Of a stretch of 64,000 bases of DNA, positions 41,818 to 50,111 are shown in pieces; position 1 is the first letter of the stretch; every line of letters starts with the position of its first letter. Source of the stretch: Actinomadura luzonensis. GTDB lineage: Bacteria > Actinomycetota > Actinomycetes > Streptosporangiales > Streptosporangiaceae. The stretch is taken from positions 1,488,001 through 1,552,000 of the forward strand of contig NZ_JAKRKC020000002.1 in assembly GCF_022664455.2 (NCBI RefSeq). The letters run 5' to 3'. The position numbers and the translations under genes were made by a program. Under the pieces are notes generated by a model. The model was not told where the DNA came from. It searched no databases and saw only the letters and a list, made by a program, of their open reading frames with translations.

Positions 41818-42343
41818 GGTACGGCGAGCGGCCGCGGAAGCCCCGCTGGAAGCGCCCCGGCGGGCCGAGGCCGGCGATCTCCCGCAGCCACGCCTCGTGC
41901 TCCAGCTTCTCGTGCCGGACGGCCGCGACCAGCTCGTACGTCCAGACGTCCCGGCCCTCGGTCAGCTCGCACAGCGCCGCGTACGGGGCGGCGTCCGCGG
42001 CCGCGGCGCCGGCGAGCACGGCCGCCGGGTCGCGCCCGCCGGACAGCAGCTCCTCCAGCACCGCGTCCCCCGCCTCGCCGAGGAACCGCCCCGCGCTCGC
42101 CGGGAATGCCCCCTCCAGCTCGCACACCCGGCGGGCCAGCGCCTCGAAGTGGCGGCGTACCTCGCCGCGGATGTCCTCCAGCACCTGCCGCAGCCCCTCG
42201 CCGGCGAAGGCGAGCGGCCCGGAGCTCAGGACCGTGTACCGGTACAGGGCCCGCAGCTCGGCCCTGGCCGCCGCGGACAGCGCCTCGACCAGGGCGTCCA
42301 CGTCGAGTCCGGAACGCCCGGCGATCTCACGCGCGGTGGGCAT
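41786..42343 (-). CDS. Ferritin-like four-helix protein
   Basis: 185 residues, mainly helical. Possible di-iron carboxylates and histidines occur in AARAELRALYRYTV, DIRGEVRRHFEAL and VRHEKLEHEAWLREI (ExxH-type). It resembles ferritin/bacterioferritin-like proteins but I cannot name a subfamily. The start is 14 nt downstream of the aquaporin stop, so the two are probably co-transcribed. The ATG lacks a strong ribosome site. Proximity to arsM raises a link with metal or oxidative stress, as inference only. Confidence 0.6.
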   Translation of the reverse strand: MPTAREIAGRSGLDVDALVEALSAAARAELRALYRYTVLSSGPLAFAGEGLRQVLEDIRGEVRRHFEALARRVCELEGAFPASAGRFLGEAGDAVLEELLSGGRDPAAVLAGAAAADAAPYAALCELTEGRDVWTYELVAAVRHEKLEHEAWLREIAGLGPPGRFQRGFRGRSPYLSRLPGPQGA

Positions 42344-42357
42344 GGCGTGCCGCGCGA

Positions 42358-43047
42358 TCAACCGGCCGGGGCCTCGGCCCGCGGCTTCGCCGGCGCCGGG
42401 GCGGGGGCGCGGTCGGCCGGGTTGAGCGCGAGGAAGGCCGCGCCGGCGAGCGCGCCGCCCGCCAGGTCGGCCAGCAGCCACACCCAGATCTTGGACCAGG
42501 CGAACAGCCCCATGCCCGCCGCGCCGAGCGCGACCGCGGGGTTGAAGGCGCCCCCCGAGATCCCGCCCACCGCGAACGCCCCGGCCGCCACCGTGAACCC
42601 GATGGCCAGGCCGTAGAAGCTGTTGCCCGGGTGGTCGCTGCTGGTGGCGGCGTTGAGCACCACGTACGCCAGCGCGAACGTGAACAGCGCCTCCGCCAGC
42701 AGCGCGACCCACAGCTCCCGCCCGGACGGCGCCAGCGGCGGCCCGCCCGCCTGCCCGCCCGCCGGCCCGGCCACGTAGACCGCGGTGACGGCGGCGGCCG
42801 CGCCCCCGGCGAGCTGGGCAGCCCAGTACGCGAGCGCGTCGCCCGGCCCGATCCGGCCGCGGACCAGCACTGCGAGCGTGACCGCCGGGTTGTAGTGCGC
42901 CCCCGAGACGTGGCCGCCCGCGTAGACCATGACCATGAGGATCGCCCCGATGGCCACCGGCGCGAGCGGCGCCTTGGCCAGGACCGTGGCGCCGACCGTG
43001 AAGACGAGGAAGAAGGTCCCGATGAACTCCGTGACATACCTGCGCAC
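42358..43047 (-). CDS. MIP family channel (aquaporin/aquaglyceroporin)
   Basis: 229 residues from a GTG with GGAGG five bases upstream; a longer in-frame start exists. Two NPA boxes (SGAHYNPAVTLAV and GGAFNPAVALG) and six membrane spans (first RRYVTEFIGTFFLVFTVGA) define the family. The tail is Ala/Pro-rich. Opposite to arsM, it could pass arsenite or methylated arsenic, as described for AqpS in Sinorhizobium; water or glycerol are alternatives. Confidence 0.9.
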   Translation of the reverse strand: MRRYVTEFIGTFFLVFTVGATVLAKAPLAPVAIGAILMVMVYAGGHVSGAHYNPAVTLAVLVRGRIGPGDALAYWAAQLAGGAAAAVTAVYVAGPAGGQAGGPPLAPSGRELWVALLAEALFTFALAYVVLNAATSSDHPGNSFYGLAIGFTVAAGAFAVGGISGGAFNPAVALGAAGMGLFAWSKIWVWLLADLAGGALAGAAFLALNPADRAPAPAPAKPRAEAPAG

Positions 43048-43126
43048 GTTGTCCTCCCATGTGTCGGTGGGCCCCCGATGCCCGCACAACGGGTCCCGGG
43101 GGCGCGCGGTTCAGTGGTCCACCGGG

Positions 43127-43153
43127 TAAGGTCGTGAGTGAATGCTTACTCAC
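43127..43153 (+). promoter_or_regulatory. -10 TAAGGT and TetR-like inverted repeat GTGAGT-N8-ACTCAC
   Basis: TAAGGT (43127-43132) is followed by a palindrome with perfect 6-bp arms (43134-43153), which would cover the transcription start of the NmrA-like gene. A TetR-type repressor located elsewhere is expected. Confidence 0.55.
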
Positions 43154-43179
43154 CCCCGCAGGAGTGGAAGGGGAGGCTC

Positions 43180-43818
43180 ATGAGGCTTGCCGTCCTCGGA
43201 GCGACCGGCGGCATCGGCGGCGAACTGGTCCGCCAGGGGCTCGACCGGGGCCACGAGATCACCGCCGTGGTGCGGGACGCGTCCCGGCTGGCCGCCGAGG
43301 TGCGCGACCGGGTGGACGTCGTCGAGGCCGACGTCATGGACCCGGCCGCCGTCGCCCCCGCCGTCAAGGGCCGCGACGCCGTGCTCAGCGCCATGGGCAG
43401 CCGCGAGCGGGGGCCCACCACCGTCCACTCGGGCAGCGTCGCCGCCATCACCGAGGCCATGCGCCGCACGGGCGTGCGCCGCGTCCTGACGGTCGGCGCG
43501 GCCGGCGCGGTGGCCGACGCGGGCGACGCCCCCTTCACCCGGTACGTGCTCAAGCCGCTCATCGTGCAGCGGCTCTTCCGCGACTCCTACGCCGACCTCG
43601 CCGCCTCCGAGGACCTGCTGCGCCGCTCCGGCCTCGACTGGACGATCGTCCGGCCCGGCAGGCTCAGCGACGACGGCCCGACCGGCCGCTACCGCACCTC
43701 CTGGGACCGCAACCTGCGGGGCGGCCACCGCACCACCCGCGCCGACACGGCCGACTGCATGCTCACCCTGCTGGACGACCCCGCGTCGGCCGGCCACGTC
43801 GTCTACGTGCTCTCCTGA
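43180..43818 (+). CDS. NAD(P)-binding NmrA-like oxidoreductase
   Basis: 212 residues. LAVLGATGGIGGELVRQGLDRG is the dinucleotide-binding motif, followed by VEADVMDPAAVAPAVKGRDAVL and WTIVRPGRLSDDGPTG. It is of the SDR_a5-like type. The ATG has GGGGAGG at good distance. It is preceded by a strong operator-like palindrome and is monocistronic. Confidence 0.87.
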   Translation: MRLAVLGATGGIGGELVRQGLDRGHEITAVVRDASRLAAEVRDRVDVVEADVMDPAAVAPAVKGRDAVLSAMGSRERGPTTVHSGSVAAITEAMRRTGVRRVLTVGAAGAVADAGDAPFTRYVLKPLIVQRLFRDSYADLAASEDLLRRSGLDWTIVRPGRLSDDGPTGRYRTSWDRNLRGGHRTTRADTADCMLTLLDDPASAGHVVYVLS

Positions 43819-43842
43819 GCCCGCCGGGCCGGGCCGGGCGCG

Positions 43843-44190
43843 TCAGGCGGGCCAGCGGCCGTCGGCTCGCGCGCGTTCGACGGCGGCGAGCCCGGCCGGG
43901 CGCATCCGCCCCTCGCGCGTCAGCCGCGCCACCCGTTCGACGTTCGACCGCGACCACCCGCTCCGCGCCCGCCTCGGCGTGTAACGCTGCAGGTACGTGC
44001 CCGCGTCCCGGGAGCGCGTCAGGCCGTCGATCCAGCCGTGGCACAGCGCCTCCTCCAGCGCCTCCAGGTACGTCAGGGAGGTCGGCTCGGTGGTGCCCTT
44101 CTTGGCGAGCACGACCCACGCCTCGCTCGCCTCGGCGTGGTGGCGCTCCAGCCAGTCCCGCCACGCGGCGGCGTCCTCGAAGATCTGCAT
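43843..44190 (-). CDS. YdeI/OmpD-associated family protein, C-terminally short
   Basis: 115 residues. The family core is clear: WRDWLERHHAEASEAWVVLAKKG, LCHGWIDGLTRSRDAGTYLQRYTPRR, WSRSNVERVARLTREGRM. Homologues usually run about 70 residues further after GRW; here the reading frame stops at GRWPA. It may be a truncated but stable form or a decaying gene. It is divergent from the WYL regulator. Confidence 0.75.
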   Translation of the reverse strand: MQIFEDAAAWRDWLERHHAEASEAWVVLAKKGTTEPTSLTYLEALEEALCHGWIDGLTRSRDAGTYLQRYTPRRARSGWSRSNVERVARLTREGRMRPAGLAAVERARADGRWPA

Positions 44191-44251
44191 GTCCCCATTC
44201 TCCCGCCCAAAGCGCTCATCTCCTGAGCACTTTCTCTGCGACCATGGACCC

Positions 44252-45268
44252 ATGCGCGCCGACCGGCTCGTCGCCGCCCTCCTCCTGCTCCAGGGCCGCG
44301 GCCGCGTGACCGCCGCCGAACTCGCCGAGGAGCTGGAGACCTCCGTCGCGACCGCCCGCCGCGACCTGGAGGCGCTGTCGGCCGCGGGCATCCCCGTCTA
44401 CCCGCAGCCGGGCCGCGGTGGCGGCTGGTCGCTGGTGGGCGGCGCGCGCACCGACCTGACCGGGCTCACCGCCGCCGAGGCACAGGCCCTGTTCCTGCTG
44501 CTCGGCCCGGCCACCGGCACCACGACCGGCACCAGCGGCACCAGCGGCGCGCAGGACCGTTCGCCGGCCCTGACGTCGGCGCTGCGCAAGCTCGTGCGGG
44601 CCCTGCCGAGCACGTTCCGGGCCGGCGCCGAGGCCGCGTCGCGGGCGGTGGTGTCCGACCCGGCCCGCTGGGGGGAGGCGGGACGCGAGCCGCCCGCCCT
44701 GGTCCGGACGCTCCAGGACGCGGTCGTGGCCGGGCGCAAGCTGCGCCTGACGTACGCCCGCCCGGGCCGCGAGCCGGCCGAGCGCCTGGCCGACCCGCTC
44801 GGCCTGGTCGACAAGGACGGCGTGTGGTACCTGGTGGCGGGCACCGAGGCGGGGCGGCGGACCTACCGGGTGGACCGGATCACCGGCGTCGAGGCCACCG
44901 GCCTGCCCGCCGAGCGGCCCGACGGCTTCGACCTGGCGGCGGAGTGGGAGCGCGTCGTCGGCGAGGTCGAGCGGCGCCGCTCGCTGGTGCCGGCGGTGGT
45001 GCTGGTCGCCGAGCGGCACGTGGCGGTGCTGCGCGGGCAGTTCGGCCGCCACTGCGAGGTGCTGGGGCGCGAGCCGGACGGCCGCGCCCGGGTGCGGGTG
45101 GCCGCGCCGATGGCCCTGTCGATCGCCGAGCACCTGGCCGGCTGGGGCGCGCAGGTGGAGGTCGTCGAGCCGGAGGCGGTCCGCGCCGAGCTGGCGAGGA
45201 TCGGCGCCGAACTGGTCGCCCGCTACGGCCCCGACGCCTCCGTACGCCGTACGGCCGGCGGGGGCTGA
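44252..45268 (+). CDS. HTH/WYL-domain regulator
   Basis: 338 residues from ATG 44252. The N-terminal helix-turn-helix (LLLLQGRGRVTAAELAEELE, VATARRDLEALSAAGIPVY) is followed by a WYL domain (LRLTYARPGREPAERLADPLGLVDKDGVWYLVAG, RTYRVDRITGVE) that binds small ligands or nucleic acid. A Thr/Ser/Gly repeat (TGTTTGTSGTSG) marks a linker. It may regulate the divergent YdeI-like gene. Confidence 0.87.
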   Translation: MRADRLVAALLLLQGRGRVTAAELAEELETSVATARRDLEALSAAGIPVYPQPGRGGGWSLVGGARTDLTGLTAAEAQALFLLLGPATGTTTGTSGTSGAQDRSPALTSALRKLVRALPSTFRAGAEAASRAVVSDPARWGEAGREPPALVRTLQDAVVAGRKLRLTYARPGREPAERLADPLGLVDKDGVWYLVAGTEAGRRTYRVDRITGVEATGLPAERPDGFDLAAEWERVVGEVERRRSLVPAVVLVAERHVAVLRGQFGRHCEVLGREPDGRARVRVAAPMALSIAEHLAGWGAQVEVVEPEAVRAELARIGAELVARYGPDASVRRTAGGG

Positions 45269-45325
45269 GGTTTACCACAGGTAGGCTCGGGCACCAGCCT
45301 CATTTCAGGCATATCCGATCTTCCC

Positions 45326-45331
45326 TAGCCT
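45326..45331 (+). promoter_or_regulatory. -10 element TAGCCT of a leaderless gene
   Basis: TAGCCT is exactly 7 nt before the DedA ATG and no ribosome site intervenes. Confidence 0.55.
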
Positions 45332-45338
45332 TAGGCCT

Positions 45339-45956
45339 ATGACTGACTGGCTCGTTGGACTGATGGAGACGCTGGGGGCCCCGGGGGCGGGCCTCGCGAT
45401 CGCGTTGGAGAACCTCTTCCCGCCCCTGCCCAGCGAGGTCGTCCTGCCCCTGGCCGGGTTCACCGCCAGCAGGGGCGAGATGGACCTGCTGGACGTGCTG
45501 GTGTTCACCACCCTGGGCTCCGTGGTCGGCGCGCTGGCGCTGTACTGGGTGGGCGCGCTGCTCGGGCGCGAGCGGGTGCTCGCCCTGGCGGCCAAGCTGC
45601 CGCTGGTGAAGACGTCCGACATCGAGAAGACCGAGGCGTTCTTCCAGCGTCACGGCCGCAAGACGGTGTTCTTCGGGCGCATGATCCCCATCTTCCGCAG
45701 CCTCATCTCGATCCCGGCGGGCGTCGAGCGCATGCCGCTGCCCATGTTCCTGTTCCTCACGACCGCCGGCAGCCTGATCTGGAACACCATCTTCGTGATG
45801 GCCGGCTACCTCCTCGGCGAGCAGTGGCACCTCGTCGAGACCTACGTCGGCGTGGGCACGAACGTCGTGATCGGGCTCGTGGTGCTGGCGGTGCTGGTCT
45901 TCGTCGGCGTCCGGCTGGCCGAGCGGCGCAAGGGGAGGCATGCGGCTCGCCGCTGA
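45339..45956 (+). CDS. DedA family membrane protein
   Basis: 205 residues. NLFPPLPSEVVLPLAGFTA and the family motif FFGRMIPIFRSLISIPAGVERM (glycine/arginine rich) are diagnostic, with four to five membrane spans. DedA proteins take part in membrane lipid-carrier flipping and envelope homeostasis. Its 3' end overlaps the following kinase by 17 bp, so they form an operon. Confidence 0.9.
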   Translation: MTDWLVGLMETLGAPGAGLAIALENLFPPLPSEVVLPLAGFTASRGEMDLLDVLVFTTLGSVVGALALYWVGALLGRERVLALAAKLPLVKTSDIEKTEAFFQRHGRKTVFFGRMIPIFRSLISIPAGVERMPLPMFLFLTTAGSLIWNTIFVMAGYLLGEQWHLVETYVGVGTNVVIGLVVLAVLVFVGVRLAERRKGRHAARR

Positions 45957-47043
45957 GGGCCTGCGCCTGCTCGGCGCGGTGACGCTGGGCGCGCTCACCG
46001 CACTCGCCGAGCTGGTGTTCGTCCTGCTCGCGCTGCCTGTCTCCGGCAACAGGCGAGCCGGCGCGGCGGCCCGCCGGCTGGCCGCGCTGGAGGCCCGCCG
46101 CCTGCGGCTGGACCCGGCCGCCCTGGACGCGCTGGAGCCGGGCGGCGAGGCCCGCGCCTTCCGCTACCTGGCCGCCCGCGTGCCGGTCGGCGTGCTGGGC
46201 GGGCTGGTGGTCGCGCTGCTCGTGCTCGGGGCGCGCATGGCGGTGCTCGCCGCCCTGGCGTGGGGGCGGGGGGAGGCGTTCGACGGGATGGCCCCGTCGC
46301 CGCCGCTCGTGACGTACCTGCTGGTGGCGGGGATCGTGCTGCTGTTCCTCGACCTGTCGGGGGTGGCCGGCGCGCACCTGCTGGAACGCGCCCTGGCCGG
46401 GCGCCTGCTCGGCCCGGGCCGCACCGAGCGGCTGGAACGCAGGATCGCCGAGCTGGCCGAGAGCCGCGCGAACGTCGTCGCCGCCGTCGACGCCGAACGG
46501 CGGCGCATCGAACGCGACCTGCACGACGGCCTCCAGCAACGCCTGGTCGCCCTGTCGATGCTGGTCGGCCGCGCCCGCCGGGGCCGGCCCGAGCTGCTGG
46601 AGCAGGCGCACCAGGAGGCGCAGCAGGCCCTCGCCGAGCTGCGCGAGGTGGCCTGGCGGGTCTACCCGAGCGGGCTGGACGCGCTCGGGCTGGGCGAGGC
46701 GCTGGCGGGCGTGGCCGAGCGGTCCGGCGTCCCGGTCAAGGTGGCCTGCGAGCTGCCCCGCCGGCCGCCGCGCGCGGTGGAGACGGCGGCGTACTTCGTC
46801 ATGTGCGAGGCCGTCACGAACGCCGCCAAGCACGCGCGGGCCGGCCTCATCGTGGTCGAGGTGCACGAGGAGGACGGCGCGGTCGTGGTGCGGGTGCGCG
46901 ACGACGGCCGGGGCGGCGCCGACGCCGCGGGCGGCGGCCTGACCGGGCTGGCCGGGCGGGTGGCGGCGCTGGACGGGCGCTTCGAGGTGGACAGCCCCGC
47001 CGGCGGCCCGACGACGATCACGGCGGTGCTGCCGGCGCCCTGA
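45940..47043 (+). CDS. Sensor histidine kinase without adjacent response regulator
   Basis: 367 residues. Two membrane regions (GAVTLGALTALAELVFVLLA and YLLVAGIVLLFLDLSG) flank a short outside or loop domain. The HisKA_3 motif is AERRRIERDLHDGLQQRLVAL; the ATPase domain has CEAVTNAAKHARAG and GGGLTGLAGRVAALDGRF. It phosphorylates a NarL-type regulator that must lie elsewhere. It overlaps the DedA gene. Confidence 0.9.
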   Translation: MRLAAEGLRLLGAVTLGALTALAELVFVLLALPVSGNRRAGAAARRLAALEARRLRLDPAALDALEPGGEARAFRYLAARVPVGVLGGLVVALLVLGARMAVLAALAWGRGEAFDGMAPSPPLVTYLLVAGIVLLFLDLSGVAGAHLLERALAGRLLGPGRTERLERRIAELAESRANVVAAVDAERRRIERDLHDGLQQRLVALSMLVGRARRGRPELLEQAHQEAQQALAELREVAWRVYPSGLDALGLGEALAGVAERSGVPVKVACELPRRPPRAVETAAYFVMCEAVTNAAKHARAGLIVVEVHEEDGAVVVRVRDDGRGGADAAGGGLTGLAGRVAALDGRFEVDSPAGGPTTITAVLPAP

Positions 47044-47066
47044 TCTCCCCGAAAACATGCCACAAG

Positions 47067-47109
47067 GTGTCGGCTTTCGCGCCGAGCATGGTTCCCGTAG
47101 GACCGACAC
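47067..47109 (+). promoter_or_regulatory. Inverted repeat GTGTCGG-N29-CCGACAC before the PPOX gene
   Basis: Perfect 7-bp arms 29 bp apart in the 80-bp gap between the kinase and the PPOX gene. It may be an RNA hairpin near the ribosome site or an operator. Confidence 0.35.
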
Positions 47110-47123
47110 ACCTAAGGAATTCC

Positions 47124-47642
47124 ATGCGCGAAACGCCGGAGCAGCTCAAGGAGCTTCAGGCTCTCCTCGATGCCTCGCTCTCCCGCTCCACCTCTCACCT
47201 CCGCTCGATCGTCACCGATCGCACCGCGACCGCCGAGCAGCTCACCCGGATCCTGGTCGGCATGTGCACGCTCGCCCTGTCCACCGTCACGGCGAAGGGC
47301 GAGCCGCGGATCAGCGGCGCCGACGGGCACTTCCTGCACGGCCGGTGGTGCTTCGGCACGGCGCGCACCGCCGCCAAGGCCCGCCACCTGGCCGCCCGTC
47401 CCGCGGCCAGCGTCGCGCACCTGCGCGGGGAGGACCTGGGGGTGTTCGCGCACGGCACGGTGGAGGTCCTGAACCCGCGGGACGGGGAGCCGGCCGCGGA
47501 CTGGCCGTACCTGCTGGCGTACTTCAAGGACTTCTACGGCGCCGACGCCTTCGACTGGGACGAGGAGGTCGTCTACTACCGGCTCCACCCGCACTGGATG
47601 ACGGTCTACGCCCCCGACCTTGACCAGCTCCTCCGACAATAG
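47124..47642 (+). CDS. PPOX-class split-barrel protein
   Basis: 172 residues from an ATG with AAGGA upstream. CTLALSTVTAKGEPRISGADGHFL and ARHLAARPAASVAHL match the FMN-binding split-barrel family of pyridoxamine phosphate oxidase-like proteins. It may reduce or sequester a flavin-linked substrate. A helical N-terminus (about 1-40) is unusual for the family. Confidence 0.83.
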   Translation: MRETPEQLKELQALLDASLSRSTSHLRSIVTDRTATAEQLTRILVGMCTLALSTVTAKGEPRISGADGHFLHGRWCFGTARTAAKARHLAARPAASVAHLRGEDLGVFAHGTVEVLNPRDGEPAADWPYLLAYFKDFYGADAFDWDEEVVYYRLHPHWMTVYAPDLDQLLRQ

Positions 47643-47650
47643 AACCTGCC

Positions 47651-47679
47651 TTGACAATTTAATTATTCGGTGCCAGGGT
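47651..47679 (+). promoter_or_regulatory. Promoter TTGACA-N17-CAGGGT with AT-rich spacer
   Basis: The -35 is perfect; the -10 is poor. The spacer begins with an AATTTAATTATT-like AT-rich block, rare in this genome and a possible operator. Confidence 0.45.
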
Positions 47680-47714
47680 TGGGGCATTCCACCGAACGGA
47701 CGAGGAGCCCGACC

Positions 47715-48260
47715 ATGAGGAAGATCGTCGCGGGGCTGTTCATCTCACTCGACGGCGTCGTCGAAGCCCCCGAGACCTGGCACTTCCCCTACTTCAACGA
47801 GGAGATGGGGGAGGAGGTCGGCCGCCAGATGCAGGCGTCGGACGTCCTGCTGCTGGGGCGGCGCACGTACGAGGAGTTCGCCGCCCACTGGCCCCACCAG
47901 GACCCGGAGAAGGACCCGATGGCCGCCCGGCTCAACGCCGTCGACAAGTACGTCGTCTCCGCCACCCTCACTACCCCGACCTGGCAGAACACCACCGTCA
48001 TCACCGGCGACGTCACCGCCGAGCTGGCCCGGCTCAAGGAGCGGCCCGGCGGTGACATCTCGATCACCGGCAGCCCCACCCTGGTCACCGCCCTGCTGCG
48101 CGACGGCCTGCTGGACGAGCTCAACCTGCTGCTGCACCCGATCGTCGTCGGCGCCGGCAAGCGCTTGTTCGACGGCGACCCCGGCCGCGTCCCGCTGACG
48201 CTCACCCGCTCCGCCACCTTCGCCACCGGCGTCCTGAACCTGACCTACACGAGGAGCTGA
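47715..48260 (+). CDS. RibD C-terminal / dihydrofolate-reductase-like protein
   Basis: 181 residues. IVAGLFISLDGVVEAPETW, DVLLLGRRTYEEFAAHW and ISITGSPTLVTALLRDGLLDELNLLLHPIVVGAGKRLF mark the RibD-C family, which binds NADPH. Substrates are usually unknown. GAGGAG precedes the ATG. Only two bases separate it from the DUF3052 gene. Confidence 0.9.
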   Translation: MRKIVAGLFISLDGVVEAPETWHFPYFNEEMGEEVGRQMQASDVLLLGRRTYEEFAAHWPHQDPEKDPMAARLNAVDKYVVSATLTTPTWQNTTVITGDVTAELARLKERPGGDISITGSPTLVTALLRDGLLDELNLLLHPIVVGAGKRLFDGDPGRVPLTLTRSATFATGVLNLTYTRS

Positions 48261-48262
48261 CC

Positions 48263-48661
48263 GTGACCGCCAAGACCGCCGCCGCCAAGCTGCTCGTCAA
48301 GCCGGGCACCGCCGTCTGGGTGTCCGACGCCGCGCACCGCCCGCTGGTCGAGCCGCTGCCCGAGGGCGCCCGCCACGCCGAGGACCTGGCGGAGGCCGGG
48401 GTCGCGGTCGTCTTCGCCGCCGACGCCGCCGCGGCCCGCGACCTGCTCGGCCGCCACCGCGCCGGCCTCGCCGCGCCCGGGGTGCTGTGGGTGGCCTACC
48501 CCAAGGGCAACCGCTCCGACATCAACCGCGACACGCTGTGGCCCATCGCCGGCGAGTACGGCCTGCGGCCCAACGGCCAGGTCGCGATCGACGAGGTGTG
48601 GTCGGCGCTGCGCTTCCGGCCGCTCAAGGAGGGCGAGGCCCCGTTCACCGGCGGCCGGTGA
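48263..48661 (+). CDS. DUF3052 family protein
   Basis: 132 residues. LLVKPGTAVWVSDAAHRPLV and GVLWVAYPKGNRSDINRDTLWP are typical of the actinobacterial DUF3052 family; SALRFRPLKEGE closes it. Function unknown. It starts 2 nt after the RibD-like stop and so shares its transcript. Confidence 0.85.
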   Translation: MTAKTAAAKLLVKPGTAVWVSDAAHRPLVEPLPEGARHAEDLAEAGVAVVFAADAAAARDLLGRHRAGLAAPGVLWVAYPKGNRSDINRDTLWPIAGEYGLRPNGQVAIDEVWSALRFRPLKEGEAPFTGGR

Positions 48662-48776
48662 CGCCGCCTTGCGCCCTGCGGATCGGGAGTTGCCCCGCGT
48701 CGCCGGGTGTGCCACAGTGACCTTGGCCGTGCCCGTCCGGCGCGTGGTCACCCATGATGCGAAGGATCTGAAGTCC

Positions 48777-48815
48777 ATGGTCTCGGCGTCCCGCAGCGGC
48801 CGCCGCCGGCACTGA
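48777..48815 (+). CDS. Possible 12-residue Arg-rich leader peptide
   Basis: MVSASRSGRRRH starts 10 nt after GAAGGA in the 270-bp gap before the GNAT gene. It could be an upstream ORF affecting expression of the next gene; the small size makes it uncertain. No other feature is clear in 48662-48932. Confidence 0.25.
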   Translation: MVSASRSGRRRH

Positions 48816-48932
48816 CCCGCCTGCCCTGCCATCCCGGCCGGCAGGCGTCACGTGCCGCGCCCGTCTCCTCACGGCGGCCCCACGTTGATCTTCCCCTGAA
48901 TCAGCACTCATTGACGTGAGGACATCATCACC

Positions 48933-49681
48933 TTGGGCACCGACGTCCAGAGCTTCGCCATCGCCAACCTCCGCCGCCGTCCCGTGGTCATCGAGACCGG
49001 TGGCTTCGTCGCGGGCATCGACCCCGGCACCGACAGCCCGTTCGTCAACTACGCCACCCCGCTGCGCGGCGCCCGGCCCACCCCGGCGGACGTCGCCGCG
49101 CTGGTCGCCGTCTTCCGCGAACGGGGGCTCAGGCCCAGGCTGGAGTTCGCCCCCGACGCCGCGCCCGGCGTGGCGGACGCCCTGCGCGCCGCCGGGTTCG
49201 GCGTGGAGGCCGAGCACTCCTACCTGGTCTGCGCCCCGGCCGAGCTGACCCCGCCCCGCACCGGGCACGTCGCCGAGGTCCCGGACACGGACGAGGACTA
49301 CCTCGCCGTCGACGCGGCCCTGTCGGAGGCGTTCGGCGGCGAGTTCCCGCCCTCGCCCGCCGGCGCCGCCCGGCTGCGGCGCACCCAGGACAGCGGCGGG
49401 CGGTGCGCTTCGTCCGCGCGCCCGGCGGCGGCTGCGCGGGCGCGGCCTCCTGCTCGCCGCCCGCCGCCGGCACCGCCGAGCTCGCCGGGGTGGGCACCCG
49501 GCCTGCCTGGCGCGCCCGCGGCATCGCCGCCGCGGTCACCGCCGCCGTGACCGCGGCCATGTTCGGCCAGGGCGCGGAGACGGTCTGGCTGGAGTACGGG
49601 GGCGACGGCTCGCGCCGCGTCTACGAACGCCTCGGCTTCGCGCCCCGGGGCACCCGCCTGTACATGTCGCTGGAGACGTGA
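48933..49681 (+). pseudogene. GNAT family acetyltransferase, frameshifted
   Basis: The first frame (from a TTG at 48933, with GTGAGGA upstream) runs to about 49397 (SFAIANLRRRPVVIETGGFV, SEAFGGEFPPSPAG). The second frame carries on with AVRFVRAPGGGCAGA and the acetyl-CoA site GTRPAWRARGIAAAVTAAV and YERLGFAPRGTRLY to 49681. A single missing base in a GC run near 49395-49402 would restore one continuous protein of about 249 residues. Confidence 0.75.
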
Positions 49682-49717
49682 CGGCCACGTCACCGTACGG
49701 CCGGGCCGGCGTCCGCG

Positions 49718-50062
49718 TCAGGCCGCGTGACCCGCGGGCGGGCGCCAGTCCGAGCGGCGGGGCCTGATCGCGCCGCGCAGGTAGAGGCCGAGGGCGACCC
49801 GCCGGGCCAGGACGTCGAGCTGGGAGTCCAGCAGCGGCACGGGCGCCTCGGCCAGCTCCGCCCGGACGAGCCGCACCAGGTGCTCGGGCAGCGGCAGCTC
49901 GGCGGGGTCGGCGGCCGGCTCGGGCGCGATCTCGTCCCGGTGCAGGCCGGGACGGCGCGGGTCCGGCTCGCCGCCGCACACGCGGCACTCCTCGGCGGCG
50001 TCCGGGTCGTCGGGGTCGGTCCAGGGCACGTAACGGTGCGGCAGCACGGGTGGCTCGAACAT
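49718..50062 (-). CDS. Small hypothetical protein with one CxxC
   Basis: 114 residues from an ATG with GAGGTGA seven bases upstream. No family recognised. MFEPPVLPHRYVPWTDPDDP and EECRVCGGEPDPRRPGLHRD (one CxxC) form the N-terminus; the C-terminal half looks helical (LPEHLVRLVRAELAEAP, LDSQLDVLARRVALGLYLRG). It lies between the GNAT remnant and the SMR gene. Confidence 0.6.
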   Translation of the reverse strand: MFEPPVLPHRYVPWTDPDDPDAAEECRVCGGEPDPRRPGLHRDEIAPEPAADPAELPLPEHLVRLVRAELAEAPVPLLDSQLDVLARRVALGLYLRGAIRPRRSDWRPPAGHAA

Positions 50063-50111
50063 GGGCGAATCACCTCATGCCCAGGGTAAGCCGTGACGCC
50101 CCGCGTACGCG

